From positions 744,001 to 808,000 of the forward strand of contig CM065313.1 in NCBI GenBank assembly GCA_033032175.1: 64,000 bases of DNA, in the 5' to 3' direction. Positions 12,448-24,748 of this stretch are shown in pieces. The first letter of the stretch is position 1; each line of letters opens with the position of its first letter. The translations under genes and the position numbers were made by a program. The notes under the pieces are model-generated. The model was given only the letters and a program-made list of their open reading frames with translations, searched no databases and was not told the origin of the DNA. This DNA comes from Saturnia japonica. Taxonomy: Eukaryota > Arthropoda > Insecta > Lepidoptera > Saturniidae.

Positions 12448-13401
12448 TTTCAACACACTTGCTCATAAAGTGGCTCTAATATCACCGCAATTAGACACAT
12501 AATGACACCTGTAATCAAACTGTGACTTTTTCATTGCTATTATTCACAAGTGAGATATAGAGTTTTATTTTTATTTTATTCCATAATATATTATGGTACA
12601 AGTGAGTAATGTTGGTGATTACCGCTGAGGCGCCATTGAGACCCGAGCCGTTAGGTGAGGCCGTGAGGGTCTTAGGAGAGCCGAGGACGGTAATCATCAA
12701 TACACACGTGTATCATACGACGTTTTTCAACACACTTGTGAAGAAAATAATAATAAAAAATCATTTTTCCTTGGAGTTTTCAGGTAGTAAACTTTGCATA
12801 ACGTTAAGGGCTTCACATCTTCTATCGGGCGGTGTACAACATAAATCATTTTCTTCATAACTAGTACTTGTAGACATTTTAATTAATAAATAACTAAAAT
12901 TTCAACAGTGACAACGAGTTGTGATTTTTTTTTCGCTATGGCGGGAAAAATTAATCAGTTTGCGCGCGCATCTAACAATGGCGATCGGCCATAGACTATA
13001 GGAATGAGGTTTCTTTTTTTTTGCTTTCCGCAGATAGCGTTTTAGCCACGTATAAAATGGGGAATTTAAAGTTTTCTTTTTTACAGAGAAAACAAAAGTT
13101 ATATTTGAGTGAAAGTTTTATTTATTAAACACGTACAAGTTGAAATTATCTATTTAAATACGAAGTTGTATGAAATGAGCAAGCAATAGGTACATTAATT
13201 TATTTGTTCTATTGATCGTTATCTTTTTTTTATCGAAACTTTTTTAAGAACAAAGCAACTCGACCAATAAAATAAAAAATAAAACTCGATAACTCACTTG
13301 TGAATAATAGCAATGAAAAAGTCACAGTTTGATTACAGGTGTGTCATTATGTGCCTAATTGCAGTGATATTAGAGCCACTTTATGAGCAAGTGTGTTGAA
13401 A
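12448..13401. mobile_element. Non-autonomous DNA transposon with ~135-bp terminal inverted repeats
   Basis: The left arm 12448 to about 12582 starts 'tttcaacacacttgctcata'. The right arm (about 13265-13401), read on the minus strand, starts with the same bases. Both continue through 'aagtggctctaatatcac' and 'gtgactttttcattgctatt' with few mismatches. The interior has a short minus-strand frame (12761-12877), starting MSTSTSYEENDLCCTPPDRR and stopping after 38 codons, possibly the start of a deleted transposase. There is also a GC-rich patch at about 12610-12700 flanked by 'gattaccg' and its inverse. No clear target duplication was found, so the superfamily is open. Confidence 0.75.
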
Positions 13402-15936
13402 AAAATATTTCTATGGCTAATAATAGAGTACTTAGAGAGCCATCAGTATAAGTTGGCGCAGCGGTGCGCCACTATGCACATAACCTGTGCTCACTTTATT
13501 AAAGACTTTAACACCATGATTAATTTTAAAATTGAAAGTTCGATACGAAATTAATACACAAAAATATTTAGTTCAAATTTATAATTCTCTGACAAGGTTT
13601 ACTGTAACAATGCAAGATTGCCGCTTTAGTTCCTCAAATTTCCACCGCCAACGGACCACACTATTGAGTATTCAAATGATGTCAGTTTTTAACCGATTTC
13701 AACAAAACACGGGAGTTTACTCAATTCGAATGCATTTTTATATGGATGTTCGGTCATTACTTCTTTGTTTATGAACCGATTTGGATGATTATTAATTTGT
13801 TGGATAGGGGATACCTCAACGGTGGTCCCCTTTTAATTTAATTGGCATTGGAACTTCGAATTCAAGGATATATCACGAATCTCTTCAAAATCATTGATGT
13901 TGGTTTTCTTTTTTGGTAGAAATTGTCTTGTTCTTTATGAAAATTATTCTATTCTAAACATTAAAATTATCTTTCTAAACATGTGGGCGTAACTAATTTT
14001 GTACATTTAATTCGATTTGTAGGTGCAACTTTGCATTGGTGTGAAAAGTGAATTTAGAAATGTTGACACAAAATTGTGTGAAATATTTTTACATTGAAAT
14101 GTAATGTACTAAAAGACTTAATTGTAAAATCACTCATTTGAAGACACTCAAATGATTCTATGGCACATGTAACATCATCGCGGTACGGATGTGGCGCCGG
14201 TGTTGCGGCGATGTTGTGGCGATGCGGCGGCGGTGCTCCTATAAATTCCGGAGAGCTGAGTATACTTCTACATCTAGTGTTTCTAGTATTGCTGTATGCT
14301 GCCAGATTATCACATGAACAAATCAATAAAGAGTTTGTTTAAGATTGAGTTCTGTATAATTTATCGATTGAGTCAAGTTCATAGTTCTAAAGTTATAATT
14401 ATGCACAAAATGACATTAAAGTAGATGCGAAATATTATTTTGTATAAGTCAACCATAAAACGAAAAAATGTGTAGGTAATATGAAACGAAGGCTCATGTC
14501 TTCTTCAATAGTTGTAGTCTGTAAATATTGATTATTGGCTCTTAGAGAGATGCAAATAATAGTACTTATAAAATATATTCTACTTGAGTGTACTCGTGTT
14601 TAAAAGTAATTTATTATAGTAATATAATTATTAATAAACTGAGAACATGCCCCACAAAGCGTAGCAGCAACACACAAACGCGCTATGACGTTACTAATCT
14701 AGCATCGCCATTGTGATAGCGACGACAACCGCTAGCGTTTTCACTCAACTATAATAGTGATGTTACAATATTATCGACACATACTATGGATAATAATTTT
14801 AGTTGTTTTCCTTTCTCCGTTGTTGTGCATTAATATTGCACAAGCTGGCTCGGCAGTTCTCCTATTTAGTTTCAGTATTGAATAATTGGATCACAATGGC
14901 TCTTATCACGAATTTTTCCTGAAAAATTTCCCAGGCTCATATTGATTAAAATATTTACTCTAATACATCTTTCGTAACGTTAGTTATGGTCATGAGTTCC
15001 TGAAACAATCTAAAAAATAAAACAGAAAAAGCACTTTTACTTTTTCATTGATTTTCCAGATAACTTTACAATTTATATCCCTGCAAACATAATTCAGACT
15101 AACATTTAAAAATGTAATTAGTCAAATTGGTCCTGGTATTTTTAAATGATTCGATTACCAACGATGAGCCTTTAAGTTTTATTTGTATTTCAATGCACAA
15201 AATAGTCACCATATTTTCCTATTTCATCCTAAGTTTTTTATGCATGGAAGACTGATGAATGTTGAAGAAGCGAATAATGTATGGAATGATCTTAGTAAGT
15301 GGAAGGACGTGGTCTCTGTTGGGAAAGAGGCGTGATTTATGTGTGTATGTAAAAAAGTATAAATCCTTAAAAGAAAAAATCAACCATTGAAAAGAGGACA
15401 AATAATTATGTTTTAATATCTAACAGTAATTTAATATGCTTAACAAATGAGTTGCCTTGAAAATATTTCACTTCAAAACAGCCCCTAGTTTAAGTAATAC
15501 AAACAATAAATAATATAGATAAAAATAATAATTTTACAGGGCTCTTTCGTTTTAAAAACTTCCAACTTGAGAAAGATCAATCAGGCCCAAAGGATCAAAC
15601 AATATTCTCCCAATACCTGACGGGTGAGAAATATAGCATGTATAAAATTATGAGATTTCGATAAATCTGTAACATCACTAACAACAATGAATTACAAAAC
15701 GCCGCTTGACGCACCGCCCCGCGCCCTGTGAATCGCACTTATTAATATTCCATTAGAATTTAGTGAATCGTGCAATTCACAGTCAACTTTAGGGATAGCA
15801 TATTTATGGTGATTGAAATAGTTCTTCACATTAATGAGAAAGGCTTGTCGCCACTTACAAAACAACTATAAAACAACGGAAAACCTGTAGGTGCCTATTT
15901 TGCTTTAGTTCGTAGATATTTAAAATAACAAATATA
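13402..15936. other. Unassigned non-coding stretch
   Basis: Mostly AT-rich. There is a GC-rich patch at 14160-14245 rich in 'gatgcggcggcggtgctcc', open in frames on both strands but without a family match. A short palindromic GC element 'ggcgcagcggtgcgcc' lies at about 13455-13470. A GC-rich patch lies at about 15700-15730. No gene is supported. Confidence 0.3.
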
Positions 15937-16164
15937 ACATAGGTTTATGCAGAGGTGTACTAATGTACACCCGCGCTTCGCCGGGTGTGTTTTTAGGTCT
16001 GATGTAATAGGGGGCGAACCTATTGCCATTAATCTGACACAAAGCCAAACTCCGAGCTGCTTCTGAGAATTTCATAGATAAACCCAATAACACTTTGCTC
16101 GACCTGGGAATCGAACCCAGGACTTCGAGTATAGCAGTCGCGCTTAGGACCACTTAGGACAATC
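15937..16164 (-). repeat. tRNA-derived SINE
   Basis: On the minus strand it begins with a tRNA-like head containing 'gggttcgattcccagg', a clear RNA polymerase III B box. A ~130-bp body follows, ending in 'cataaacctatgttatattt'. An A box is not clean, so the 5' end may be truncated. The open frame across it is a by-product of the head. Confidence 0.65.
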
Positions 16165-16660
16165 TTCTATACAATTTATTAATTGATTTTATTAAACTTA
16201 ACTTTCTTCACAATACCTGCTAACATAGATTTATGTGGATTTATTTTCACCATTGAAATCAGTAATATGTAACATTTCTTATTTTTACAGTAATTATCAA
16301 ATGTATTTTTTAATCTAATTTACATTATAAATGCTAAAGTTCGGTTGTATGAATACTTACTTATCTATGACACTATGGTTTAGAGTGTTAACTTTTCGAC
16401 GAGTAATGTCGATGTGGTTATTTTTAAGTTAACATTTTCTAAGTTTCGAGGCTACATGTTCCGCACGACTAGTTTACACCACCCGGCGACATCTCATTTC
16501 AATGTACAGCGCCCTCTAGGTGGCGCGTGCATTAATCACATTCTCGCCAGGAGGCCTTTTGTGTCCAGAATTATGGCTCGGAGCGTCGAACGAAACGACT
16601 CAGGTGTTCATCGAATGTGTAGGGTGACACTTTAATTATCCAACGGTTTATCATCATTAT
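16165..16660. other. Non-coding stretch with a GC-rich island
   Basis: AT-rich up to 16470, then a GC-rich island at 16475-16625 that contains the CTCF-like site listed separately. The plus frame across it (16414-16635) has no domain. Confidence 0.35.
16512..16526 (+). promoter_or_regulatory. CTCF-like insulator site
   Basis: The sequence ccctctaggtggcgc contains aggtggcgc (16518-16526), the core bound by insect CTCF. It fits the 14-base consensus CCASYAGRKGGCRS at all but one position. With the preceding 'gcg' it is also nearly palindromic (gcgccctctaggtggcgc). The site sits in a GC-rich island surrounded by AT-rich DNA. Motif match only; occupancy is inferred. Confidence 0.5.
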
Positions 16661-16926
16661 ATTAATACGTGAAGCAAAATCTTTCTACCCCTTTTTAAAC
16701 GTATTGCGTGCACGGAAGACTGAGATTTGGCATGGTTAAATTTATATTGAGAAGGAGTGCAGAAACCTAAAATGTATCTATAATATCTGTTACCCTATAA
16801 TAATTAAATAAATTAATCTGCGGATCCTACCCAGACCAGTGCCATTGAACTTAGACCACCAAAATATTGACATTGTCACTCAACGGAAAGTGACAGCAAG
16901 TGATGTAGATAATACTCATTGTTTAT
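16661..16926 (+). repeat. Repeat arm E1 (inverted partner at 19104-19374)
   Basis: It runs from 'attaatacgtgaagcaaaa' through 'cgtgcacggaagactgagat', 'accagtgccattgaactta' and 'gacattgtcactcaacg' to 'gataatactcattgttta'. The same blocks occur in reverse complement at 19104-19374. Together they are either ~270-bp terminal inverted repeats of a 2.7-kb element or two opposed insertions of one short repeat. Confidence 0.7.
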
Positions 16927-19103
16927 GAATAATGCAAATTTCAAACAGAAAATAGTCTATGATTAAAATGTCGCTGGTCGAATTTCGATGATTGCGCGAC
17001 CGCTAGTTAATTTAAAATATTCACATAACTATCCCGAATATAATATAGTAGGATAGGTAAGTAGTTGTAGAATAGGAGGAGACTACACATAAGACACATT
17101 AATTCATATTCACTGATAATGTGCTTGGCGTTTATATCTTCAATGTCAAGCTAATCGTAAAGGCGATTGGGTACCAGAATAGTCATGCTTGTAAATTAAA
17201 ATACACAGTCATAAAACCTTTCTCACCTTCCCTACAAATTGTGACCTGGAAGAATTTAAAAGTTTCAACACACACTTTTTCTATCGTTATAATAAATATT
17301 TTATAGTTTAACTTAATTATGATGTATCGAATAGGAAGGTACATTATGTTGATTTCCTTTACATAATGTATCTCTATGCAAAATTTCATCGTTCCAGCCG
17401 TTTCAAAGTTATTAGGGGGCAAATGTCCTGACATATAATATATATTAGGGAAATCTGTGAAAAGGCTACGTTAATGTTGAGTCTATGAGATTTATTTTCA
17501 CTACAGTTCGCCCACTATCTGGTTTGGTATTAATCGATGATGCTAGACTAATCCTGGAATACCAGCATTAGTTCTCGTTATTAATTAGAGTTATTAGTGT
17601 TTCACAGAAATTTACACACGATTCAGTAACAGCATATAAGATATGGCTGAGATAGATAGACAATTTATAATATATTAATTTTCTTCCATCCAACGTGAAC
17701 TAAGGTCATTAGGATAACAAGTACATAATATGTCATAAATAAGTAAGTCCTTTTCCGGGCTTTGAAATTTCACCGAGTTCATTTTCGTAATCTAGTCGCA
17801 AAAATGAAACAAATGATTATTTTTGTGTGATATTGACAATGAGTACCGAAATGTCGGACACCCTAGTCTCGCAAGATACAGCTCGATGAGTTACGGCGGT
17901 AACAAATTTAATGTAGCCCCGCATACAATGCCGCATTGATTCGGGAACAAAATGATTGCGGCCTATCACGATATTGCAGTTTATTTTGCTCAGTTCAATG
18001 AGTTATCATATATATACGTTGATATTATTCATCGATGGTCGGGTTTTTATATTTCTTGAATAAGGTTTTTTATTGAGTTGTATCTCGAATTTAATATTAA
18101 AATTTGCTTTTAAATTCAATTATATATTATATCCTCCAAATTTTAACGTCAACTTTTTATGTTTTGGAATCATACTTAGGTATTTCATTTCTCAAAGGGG
18201 TTTTTTTTTCCTGGCAAGGCCATATCGATGGTATTATTTCATAAAAACTAAAAATTCACACAACTTTATAAAGCGTATTTATGTTCCCCGCTCAAATTGA
18301 AAAATACTTTAAATTAATAAGATATTTTATTGTTCGAAAAACTATTCGAATATTTACGTTTTTTTTTTTTGTAATCATAATAGTATAATATTCTGCATAA
18401 ATTACTATGAATTACATCTTATATAGCTGCATAATAATGTGCATAAGTTAGTCGTTTGTCTTTTTTGGAAACATCTTACCATCAATGACATTGGCATTCT
18501 GTAAAAAATATTTTATAGAAAGTTATTGACTTCTTAAAGAACATGTAAGCTTAGTTATAAAATACGAAAAAATAGCTTTAAAATCTAGATGTAAGAGACT
18601 ACATTTTTTTACTTACAGTCGCGACCACCTTATGTATACATACATAGCAGTGTAGGAGTAAATACGAGCAAAACTTAATGACATTTTTAATAAATATGTT
18701 CAAACACCACTTGAACGAACCCTCTGATCTCCATAACAATGAAACAAAAATTTAATACGCAGTTTCATAGAAAACGAATTTTGTATCGATTTCATGATGT
18801 CGGATTATTTTGACCCCCCGGAGGTCTGTAAGAGCCCTTCGCGCTGGTACCCCCGGGTTATTGTCATGTATCAAGTATTCATATCGGTGGCAGAGTGGAC
18901 ATGCTTATATTTTTAAATGAACAACAAAATTGAAATTTAAGTTCATTAAAAGATTATCGCAATTTAACATTTTTGAAATACAAATCAATTTACTGTTTTA
19001 TATAATGTTTATTTATGTTTTATTAGCGATCGCCCTAAATTCGACCAGCGGCTTTTCGATCATAGAATATTTTCTATTTGACATTTGCAGTATTCGTGAA
19101 CCT
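16927..19103. other. DNA between the inverted E arms
   Basis: No transposase-like frame is present. Moderate-GC blocks occur at about 17845-17975 (with 'tagccccgcatacaatgccg') and 18810-18860 (with 'ccccccggaggtctgtaaga'). These look like ordinary intergenic or conserved non-coding DNA, which favours two separate insertions over one transposon. Confidence 0.35.
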
Positions 19104-19374
19104 AAACAATGAGTATTATCTATATCACTTGCTGTCACTTTTCGTTGAGTGACAATGTCAATATTTTGGGGGGTCTAAGTTCAATGGCACTGGTTAGGTT
19201 AGGATTCGCAGTATTAATTAATTTAATTTAATATATTAGTAACAGATATTATAGATAAATATTAGCTTTCTGCACTCCTTCTCCATATAAACTTTAACCG
19301 TGTCAAATCTCACAGTCTTCCGTGCACGCAATACGCTTAAGACGGAGTAGAAAGCTTTTGCTTCACGTATTAAT
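19104..19374 (-). repeat. Repeat arm E2 (inverted partner of 16661-16926)
   Basis: Reverse-complement copy of arm E1, diverged by several percent with small indels ('ggttaggttaggattcgcag' here corresponds to 'ctgcggatcctaccc' in E1). Both arms end in the outer block 'attaatacgtgaagc'. Confidence 0.7.
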
Positions 19375-19614
19375 TTAGAGATAACTAACATTTAAAATTG
19401 ATGGACTATATACCTTTCTCCATTGTAATCCACCGCAGTTCGCAAGTCCAGTCCAGTCCAAAATTTCTCTTATCCCTAAATATATTTTCACAGAACCTTT
19501 AATTAATAACCTGGACCTTAGGAGAAAAAATATCTTGATAGTTTTTTTTTTTCTGTTGCAAACCTGATTAACTACAACCCCGTTTTGGAAATTTATAGAC
19601 AAGAATGTGTACCA
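19375..19614. other. Short unassigned spacer
   Basis: AT-rich with no recognised motif. A 75-codon minus frame here has no domain. Confidence 0.2.
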
Positions 19615-19875
19615 GTATACTATAATATAATAAAGTGGAAAAGTTTTTAGTTTGTTTATTCAATCACGTTAATTTATGGAACTAAATCCCGGAAACTTCT
19701 TTTTTGTGTATTATAGCCAGATTGACGAGGAATATTATAGGCTATAGTGGGATGTAGCTTAATGCTAGGTAGCCTATTACTAATTCTACTATTTCTCATG
19801 AATCTGGCTATTATATTATTATATAATTAGCGTGTTTAAACAAACAAAGCAAAAAAACTCTTCGGCTTTATTATA
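19615..19875. repeat. Two opposed fragments of the family A 5' end
   Basis: 19615-19765 is a plus-strand fragment ('ataataaagtggaaaagttt', 'agccagattgacgagga', 'ataggctatagt'). 19795-19875 is an inverted fragment ('attagcgtgtttaaacaaac', 'actcttcggctttattatat'). Together they form a head-to-head foldback of the same 5' end. Confidence 0.55.
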
Positions 19876-19984
19876 TTAATAAAGTACAAATTAAATCATT
19901 AAATGATTTAAGGATGTTATAATATATACATAGTTACATTTTAATTTTTTTTTGTAAATATATTTTTATATTCTTTGGCGCGTA

Positions 19985-20095
19985 ATATTGGAACCCCCGG
20001 ACGGAACCCCGCGGGAATCGAACCCATTACCCGAGTTATTATATTTGAATGTAAAAGCGCAGCACTGGACGTAGTGACGATGCGGCTTTCTTTAA
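19985..20095 (-). repeat. tRNA-like SINE fragment
   Basis: On the minus strand it contains 'gggttcgattcccgcgg', an intact B box, followed by 'ggttccgtccgggggttcc'. Its head differs from the SINE at 15937, so it is a different family or a tRNA pseudogene. No cloverleaf could be folded by eye. Confidence 0.45.
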
Positions 20096-22890
20096 TATTT
20101 GTAAATGGAGAGTGATTTGTAAGTTTTATGATATGTATTTTTCTATATTATTAAAAATATTACAAATTCCCCCCACTGTTTCATTCGATTCATTATGAAA
20201 AATGACAGTTAAATGATCGCGCATTTATATCTTTTTTACTTCAAATATAGTGTTTACAAAACAATAGATTTATATCGGTATGCTTACTATAGCAAGAACT
20301 AAAAATTACTCAACGAATTTTAATCGGGTTTTGGTAAAATAATCCCACAAATTGTATTGTACTTAAGTATTTTTAAGTTTCTAGTGTTTTCGAAATCTTC
20401 ACAAACCACCCGTAACTTTAGTGATTGGGATTTTCTAGGGTTCCTGGGGTTGTTGTGTCGAAGGTGAGCAACACGCTGATAATACTTATGATATCATAAG
20501 CGTGAGTTTGATTTGATTTTGGTTTTTGACATTGAAAAAAAAAACTAGACTGACTACCGTTGAATGTCAAAATATATCAAATTCAAATACTTTAATACGA
20601 TTACTCGTATGTGAATTAGAATAAGTCGTAAATAAACTAGTGTTTGTTTATTTGTAATTATTTAAAAATATTTTAAAATAACTTCCATTTTCTTTCACTT
20701 ATGTGTTGAATAAAGTGAATATACATAAACTAATTAAGTTTTTATCTTCATATCCTAATAAAGTAGAAACCTACGAACGCCAGACGCAGGCAACTTATCG
20801 CGACACAATCGCAACAAATTGCACGTGCTATATCAGCGGACGTTATTGTAGTGACCTCACCACGCTTTCATAAACGGGATAGTCTCGAAGAAGGGCAAAA
20901 ACAAATATAGTTCACTGAGAAGGTCCTGAAAATGGTCAGTTCAGAAAAACGGGGACAAAGTCGATCAGGTTTATTAATTTACATTTCTTAACATTAACAA
21001 TTTATTCTAGTATTTTCTACTAAATATACAATAGAAAGGTTTCATTGTGGTAATTAAATATAGTGGATATACTGATATAGATTCATTTCCAGACATTATT
21101 ATCATTTAGATAATGATTCACCCTATACTGTTGACGTATGCCATAAAATTTATATTTTTTCAACAGTCATCACAAGCCACAGTGAAACTCACGGTGGTAC
21201 AGAAAAAATACTGGCCAATCCCGTAGTTTGAGATTCTTAACTGAGTAAATCTGACAAATTTTTGTGTATGGTTCCTCTCGCTATTTCCAATAGGATCTAC
21301 CTCGATAGGAATGGTTGGAGTGACTATAAAAGATAGAGTATATAAGCTAGGCAGTCCTTATATCCCAAATCTTCTAGCTATATGCCCACCTCAGCCATTA
21401 CTCGGCCGGTCGGACCGCCACCAGCTAGATTTTATCGTTCCTTCGAACCATTAAACCGGCCATAATGAAGTTTCACGTCGGATAATGCACTGGGGCATTA
21501 CGCAATGATTTACAAGGGCGGCAATAAAAAGAATTTAAGGGATGACCCTCGAGGCAGTAAAAATAGCGGGCGACCTGAGCTTCGAGTCTCGTGATCCGCT
21601 TAAGTCGATTTTTGTGATTATTTCACTATATCGAGTTAAAATGCTTTATTTATTTAGTATCACTTTCAATCGTAATACCCATGATTGTAAAAAGTATATT
21701 TATTGTCGCTTGAGATGTTTGTAATTACCATTTCCACTATTGTTTGATTTACAATCTACAACGATAGGTTTCCTCAGATTTCCTATAGATTTATTGTTAT
21801 TTTAATAATAAATAATTATGACTCTATAAATAATTATAAAATAGAATTATTTTTAAACTAGGTAAAAGTACTTAAATGTAACAATTTGCAAATATAGAGA
21901 GTTATAGTGATCTATTTATATTTTAGCTAAGTTGTCATTTACATTACGTATGAAGGTATATGGAAGATGAATGGAATTATAATAAAATATATACATGTAA
22001 TAAATCACCTTAATACGAAATCTCGTTATAACGTTTCGAAGTATTAAAACATCCCTTTAAATTGAAGTTATGGATGCTCCGTTATGCTTTGGGGGGTGAA
22101 TCGACGTCATAAAGAAGAGGAATGGACGCCGCAGCCGGATCTAAGTGCTGTACATACAAAGCAATGTTTTATGTACGAAATTTTATTATTTTCATATTTC
22201 GGATTGCTGTATTTAATGTGCGCTTTTATTGTGTCGTTACGCGGTCTGTTGTGTTGTATTTATTGTAATGAAATTTAAGTTATTGCCTTTCTTATTGGCA
22301 GTATATTTATGCAGCTTCTTTTTCTTATGATATATACTACTATATGTTCTAAACAAAGCAATCGTATTTATATTTTCTATAATTGTCTTAAAACATAATA
22401 GCTTGTTTTTATAGTGTATGATATAGTATTAAATTTCCTGCCTTCGCAAATCCAGTGTCTGTTATTGGGGGATAGAAGGAATTATTCAGTATTTTCAGGT
22501 CCTGTTCATTTACTTATTGAAAAAAATATAACTAACAATATATAAAAGAACAACAAAAATTAATAGTCTCGTTTATAAAACTGATGCAGTAAAATGTTTG
22601 AAGAAGTATCCATCCGTGGATTCCCATTTACAAAAACCAAAAATAGCAATATCTTCCTTGCAATAAAGCAAGATCTATCTTGTGGATTGTGCTGTTTTAA
22701 GCTGTGGTAAATAATTTACCACTTCTATAGACATTGTTTTAATAATTAATATGTATTGTACTTATATTGTAAGTACATTTGGAACAATATAAAGTTAATC
22801 ACAAAGAAATAATGATAAAAAAACTTTTTAAACAACAAGCTTTTATTTATGGATAAATCGAACCAAAAAGTTACTGGAGAACTCCATATA
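20096..22890. other. Unassigned non-coding stretch with GC-rich blocks
   Basis: No gene is supported. A short patch at 21085-21130 ('catttccagacattattatc', 'gataatgattcaccc') resembles the end of the LINE fragment at 37285, minus orientation. A GC-rich block at 21395-21500 ('cggccggtcggaccgccacc') and another at 22070-22150 ('gcagccggatctaagtgctg') stand out against the AT-rich background. Confidence 0.3.
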
Positions 22891-22894
22891 AGCA

Positions 22895-23095
22895 GATTTT
22901 ATTATGGAATTCTAGTGACAATCTTCCGGCTCCATCCTCAGACCCTCGTCATCATATTATGTAATAGAAAGTACTCAAGGTAAACAATAAAAACTAGCCT
23001 AAATTTGACTGTCTTACCATTTGCCATCAGGTAGTTCCAGTTTGTATACCCCGGCTCCATCATCAGATCAGCTCCATGGTATCATAAAATTGCAT
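22895..23095 (+). repeat. Tandem imperfect repeat of the 'ggctccatc' type
   Basis: Two related units of about 120 bp: one carries 'ttccggctccatcctcagac' and the other 'ccccggctccatcatcagat'. Each is followed by a 'catcat...atattatg / catggtatcataaaattgc'-like block. This phrase recurs in lepidopteran interspersed repeats. No coding frame. Confidence 0.45.
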
Positions 23096-23454
23096 TATCA
23101 GGGAACTTATATACTTAAGCCGGATTTCACCTCAATTGGATACATGGAAGTGATTGAAAAATGGTATGCAAATGTTAAATGTTAGGTACATATTTACATT
23201 TACATTAAAATAATATGACTACAGTCTTAATAAATATAAAAAAAGAAAAAAATAATAAATAAACTGGTGATCTGATTCTACATATTAATTGAATAGGTAT
23301 TTTTAATTATGTTTCTGAAGTATAATAATTTATTTAGAAAATGCAGGTATATATATTTTTACTAAAAACTTTCAATGAGAATGACGTAAGTGATGTTCGA
23401 TAATATTAAGCAGTAATCATTATTCGGTAAGGATAATTCGCAAATTGAAATCGG

Positions 23455-23570
23455 CCGTTTGATCCGGTGCGCAATCGGCTCGCAATTAAGCCGGGCGGAC
23501 TATAAATTGGCAAACGTCTGGTACCGGACATGGAAGAGGCGTTGCGGCCCCCGGCGACTCACTTAGGGAG
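23455..23570. other. GC-rich block, possible conserved non-coding element
   Basis: The sequence around 'atcggccgtttgatccggtg', 'aattaagccgggcggac' and 'tggtaccggacatggaag' is far more GC-rich than its surroundings. It has no long frame and no repeat partner in the window. Regulatory function is only a guess. Confidence 0.25.
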
Positions 23571-23772
23571 GTGCCACACTGAGTACATTATTTATAATTA
23601 CGCTACAGAAAAATTGTTGTATTTTATACGAAGATTTTTTTGTAGTAGTAGTAGTAGTACTCGATAGTTATGGTAGTATGCTTGATGGTAGTAACAGTAC
23701 TATCCAAAAACAACAGTGACCACCGAGAGATCGAAACGCGGCAAACCAAGTAGAGTTTTTTTTAACTTACCT

Positions 23773-23911
23773 TATTGTTAGCCTGAATTCCTATCCAAAA
23801 ACGCTTAAGGCACACAGCCGCGAAAGCGTGGGCAATAAGCGCGCAAGGTTACCAAAGTGGCCAGACCTCGGCTTGGGCTGATGCCGCAATTGCAAAGAAG
23901 TCGAGAATCTA
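23773..23911 (+). repeat. Family C repeat copy, internally deleted
   Basis: It shares 'aaggcacacagccgcgaaag', 'ggttaccaaagtggcc' and 'gacctcggcttgggc' with 38768-38955, but lacks most of the first third. Confidence 0.65.
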
Positions 23912-24009
23912 GTACCAGGTGTAATGATGGTTTGCGATTTATTTGGGCGTAGATACTATGACTCTCTGCTTGATTACTGAATATATATGTATACCGGCTG
24001 AAATCAGAA

Positions 24010-24465
24010 CGTGACTCGCTTTCAAAAACGATTATAATACTTACTGCGACCAGCCATTAATATACATAAATTAGTCGTACCGTGTTTTAGACTTAGTAAA
24101 ACTAATAAAAGATTTTTTAGGTAAGTAATAGTGTTAGGTTCTATAAATAAGATCCCGAAGCAAATTATTGTTTTACCAGACAATAAGTTCATGGACCATG
24201 TCAAGCAGGTTTTATGTTAAGTGGTTATTTTAGGGTGAATCATTATGTAAATGATAGAGATGTCTGGAAGTGACTCTGTGAATCCTAATAATCCTATACT
24301 AATATACTATTTAAAAAAAAGAAGATAAACCCGATCGAGTTTCTTGCCGGTTCTCCTCGATGTCTGGGATGTTTTCCAAACCAACAGTAGTGTTTAGACA
24401 TTCATAAGTTCCTTTTTAGGGCCTAAATTATATAAAAAGTTTTTGATTTTGATTTACTACTTTGT
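24010..24465 (+). pseudogene. LINE 3' end (jockey/CR1-like), decayed
   Basis: The translation, with stops, reads LVVPCFRLSKTNKRFFR and SINKIPKQIIVLPDNKF, the tail of a reverse-transcriptase ORF of jockey/CR1-type LINEs. The segment 'gtaccgtgttttagact' is identical to the copy at 37285-37700 (opposite strand). A 3' end with 'gtttttgattttgattta' closes it. 5'-truncated and inactive. Confidence 0.6.
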
Positions 24466-24748
24466 GGGACCATACTGGAACCTGGAACACCTCATGTCCA
24501 CTCCGTGTAACTTAAACAAAGCAGAGCAACAGCAGCAGAAATAAATGTAATGGTAACTACTACGACGGAACTTTGCATGGCTTCTATCACAAGAGGGATC
24601 TTCTAAAATAGTTACGATTCTGTATTGATCTTTCTTCCATGGTATTGTTATTATTCGTATTACATTTGGCCGAGATGTAAATATGAAAATATGGATATAT
24701 TACGACACTTATGTTATACTAAAATGGAAAAGTTAAAGTTAATATTAA

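Noticed and set aside
14054..14342. Overlapping frames on both strands (90 and 60 codons)
   Set aside because: Both are open because of a short GC-rich patch; no family and no splice context.
15920..16153. 77-codon minus frame
   Set aside because: It is the tRNA-derived head and body of a SINE, not a protein.
16661..19374. A single autonomous transposon spanning the inverted arms
   Set aside because: No transposase-like frame in the 2.2-kb interior; kept as an open question under findings.
20005..20030. Functional tRNA gene
   Set aside because: Only the B box is clear; no acceptor stem or anticodon arm could be folded, so it is treated as SINE debris.
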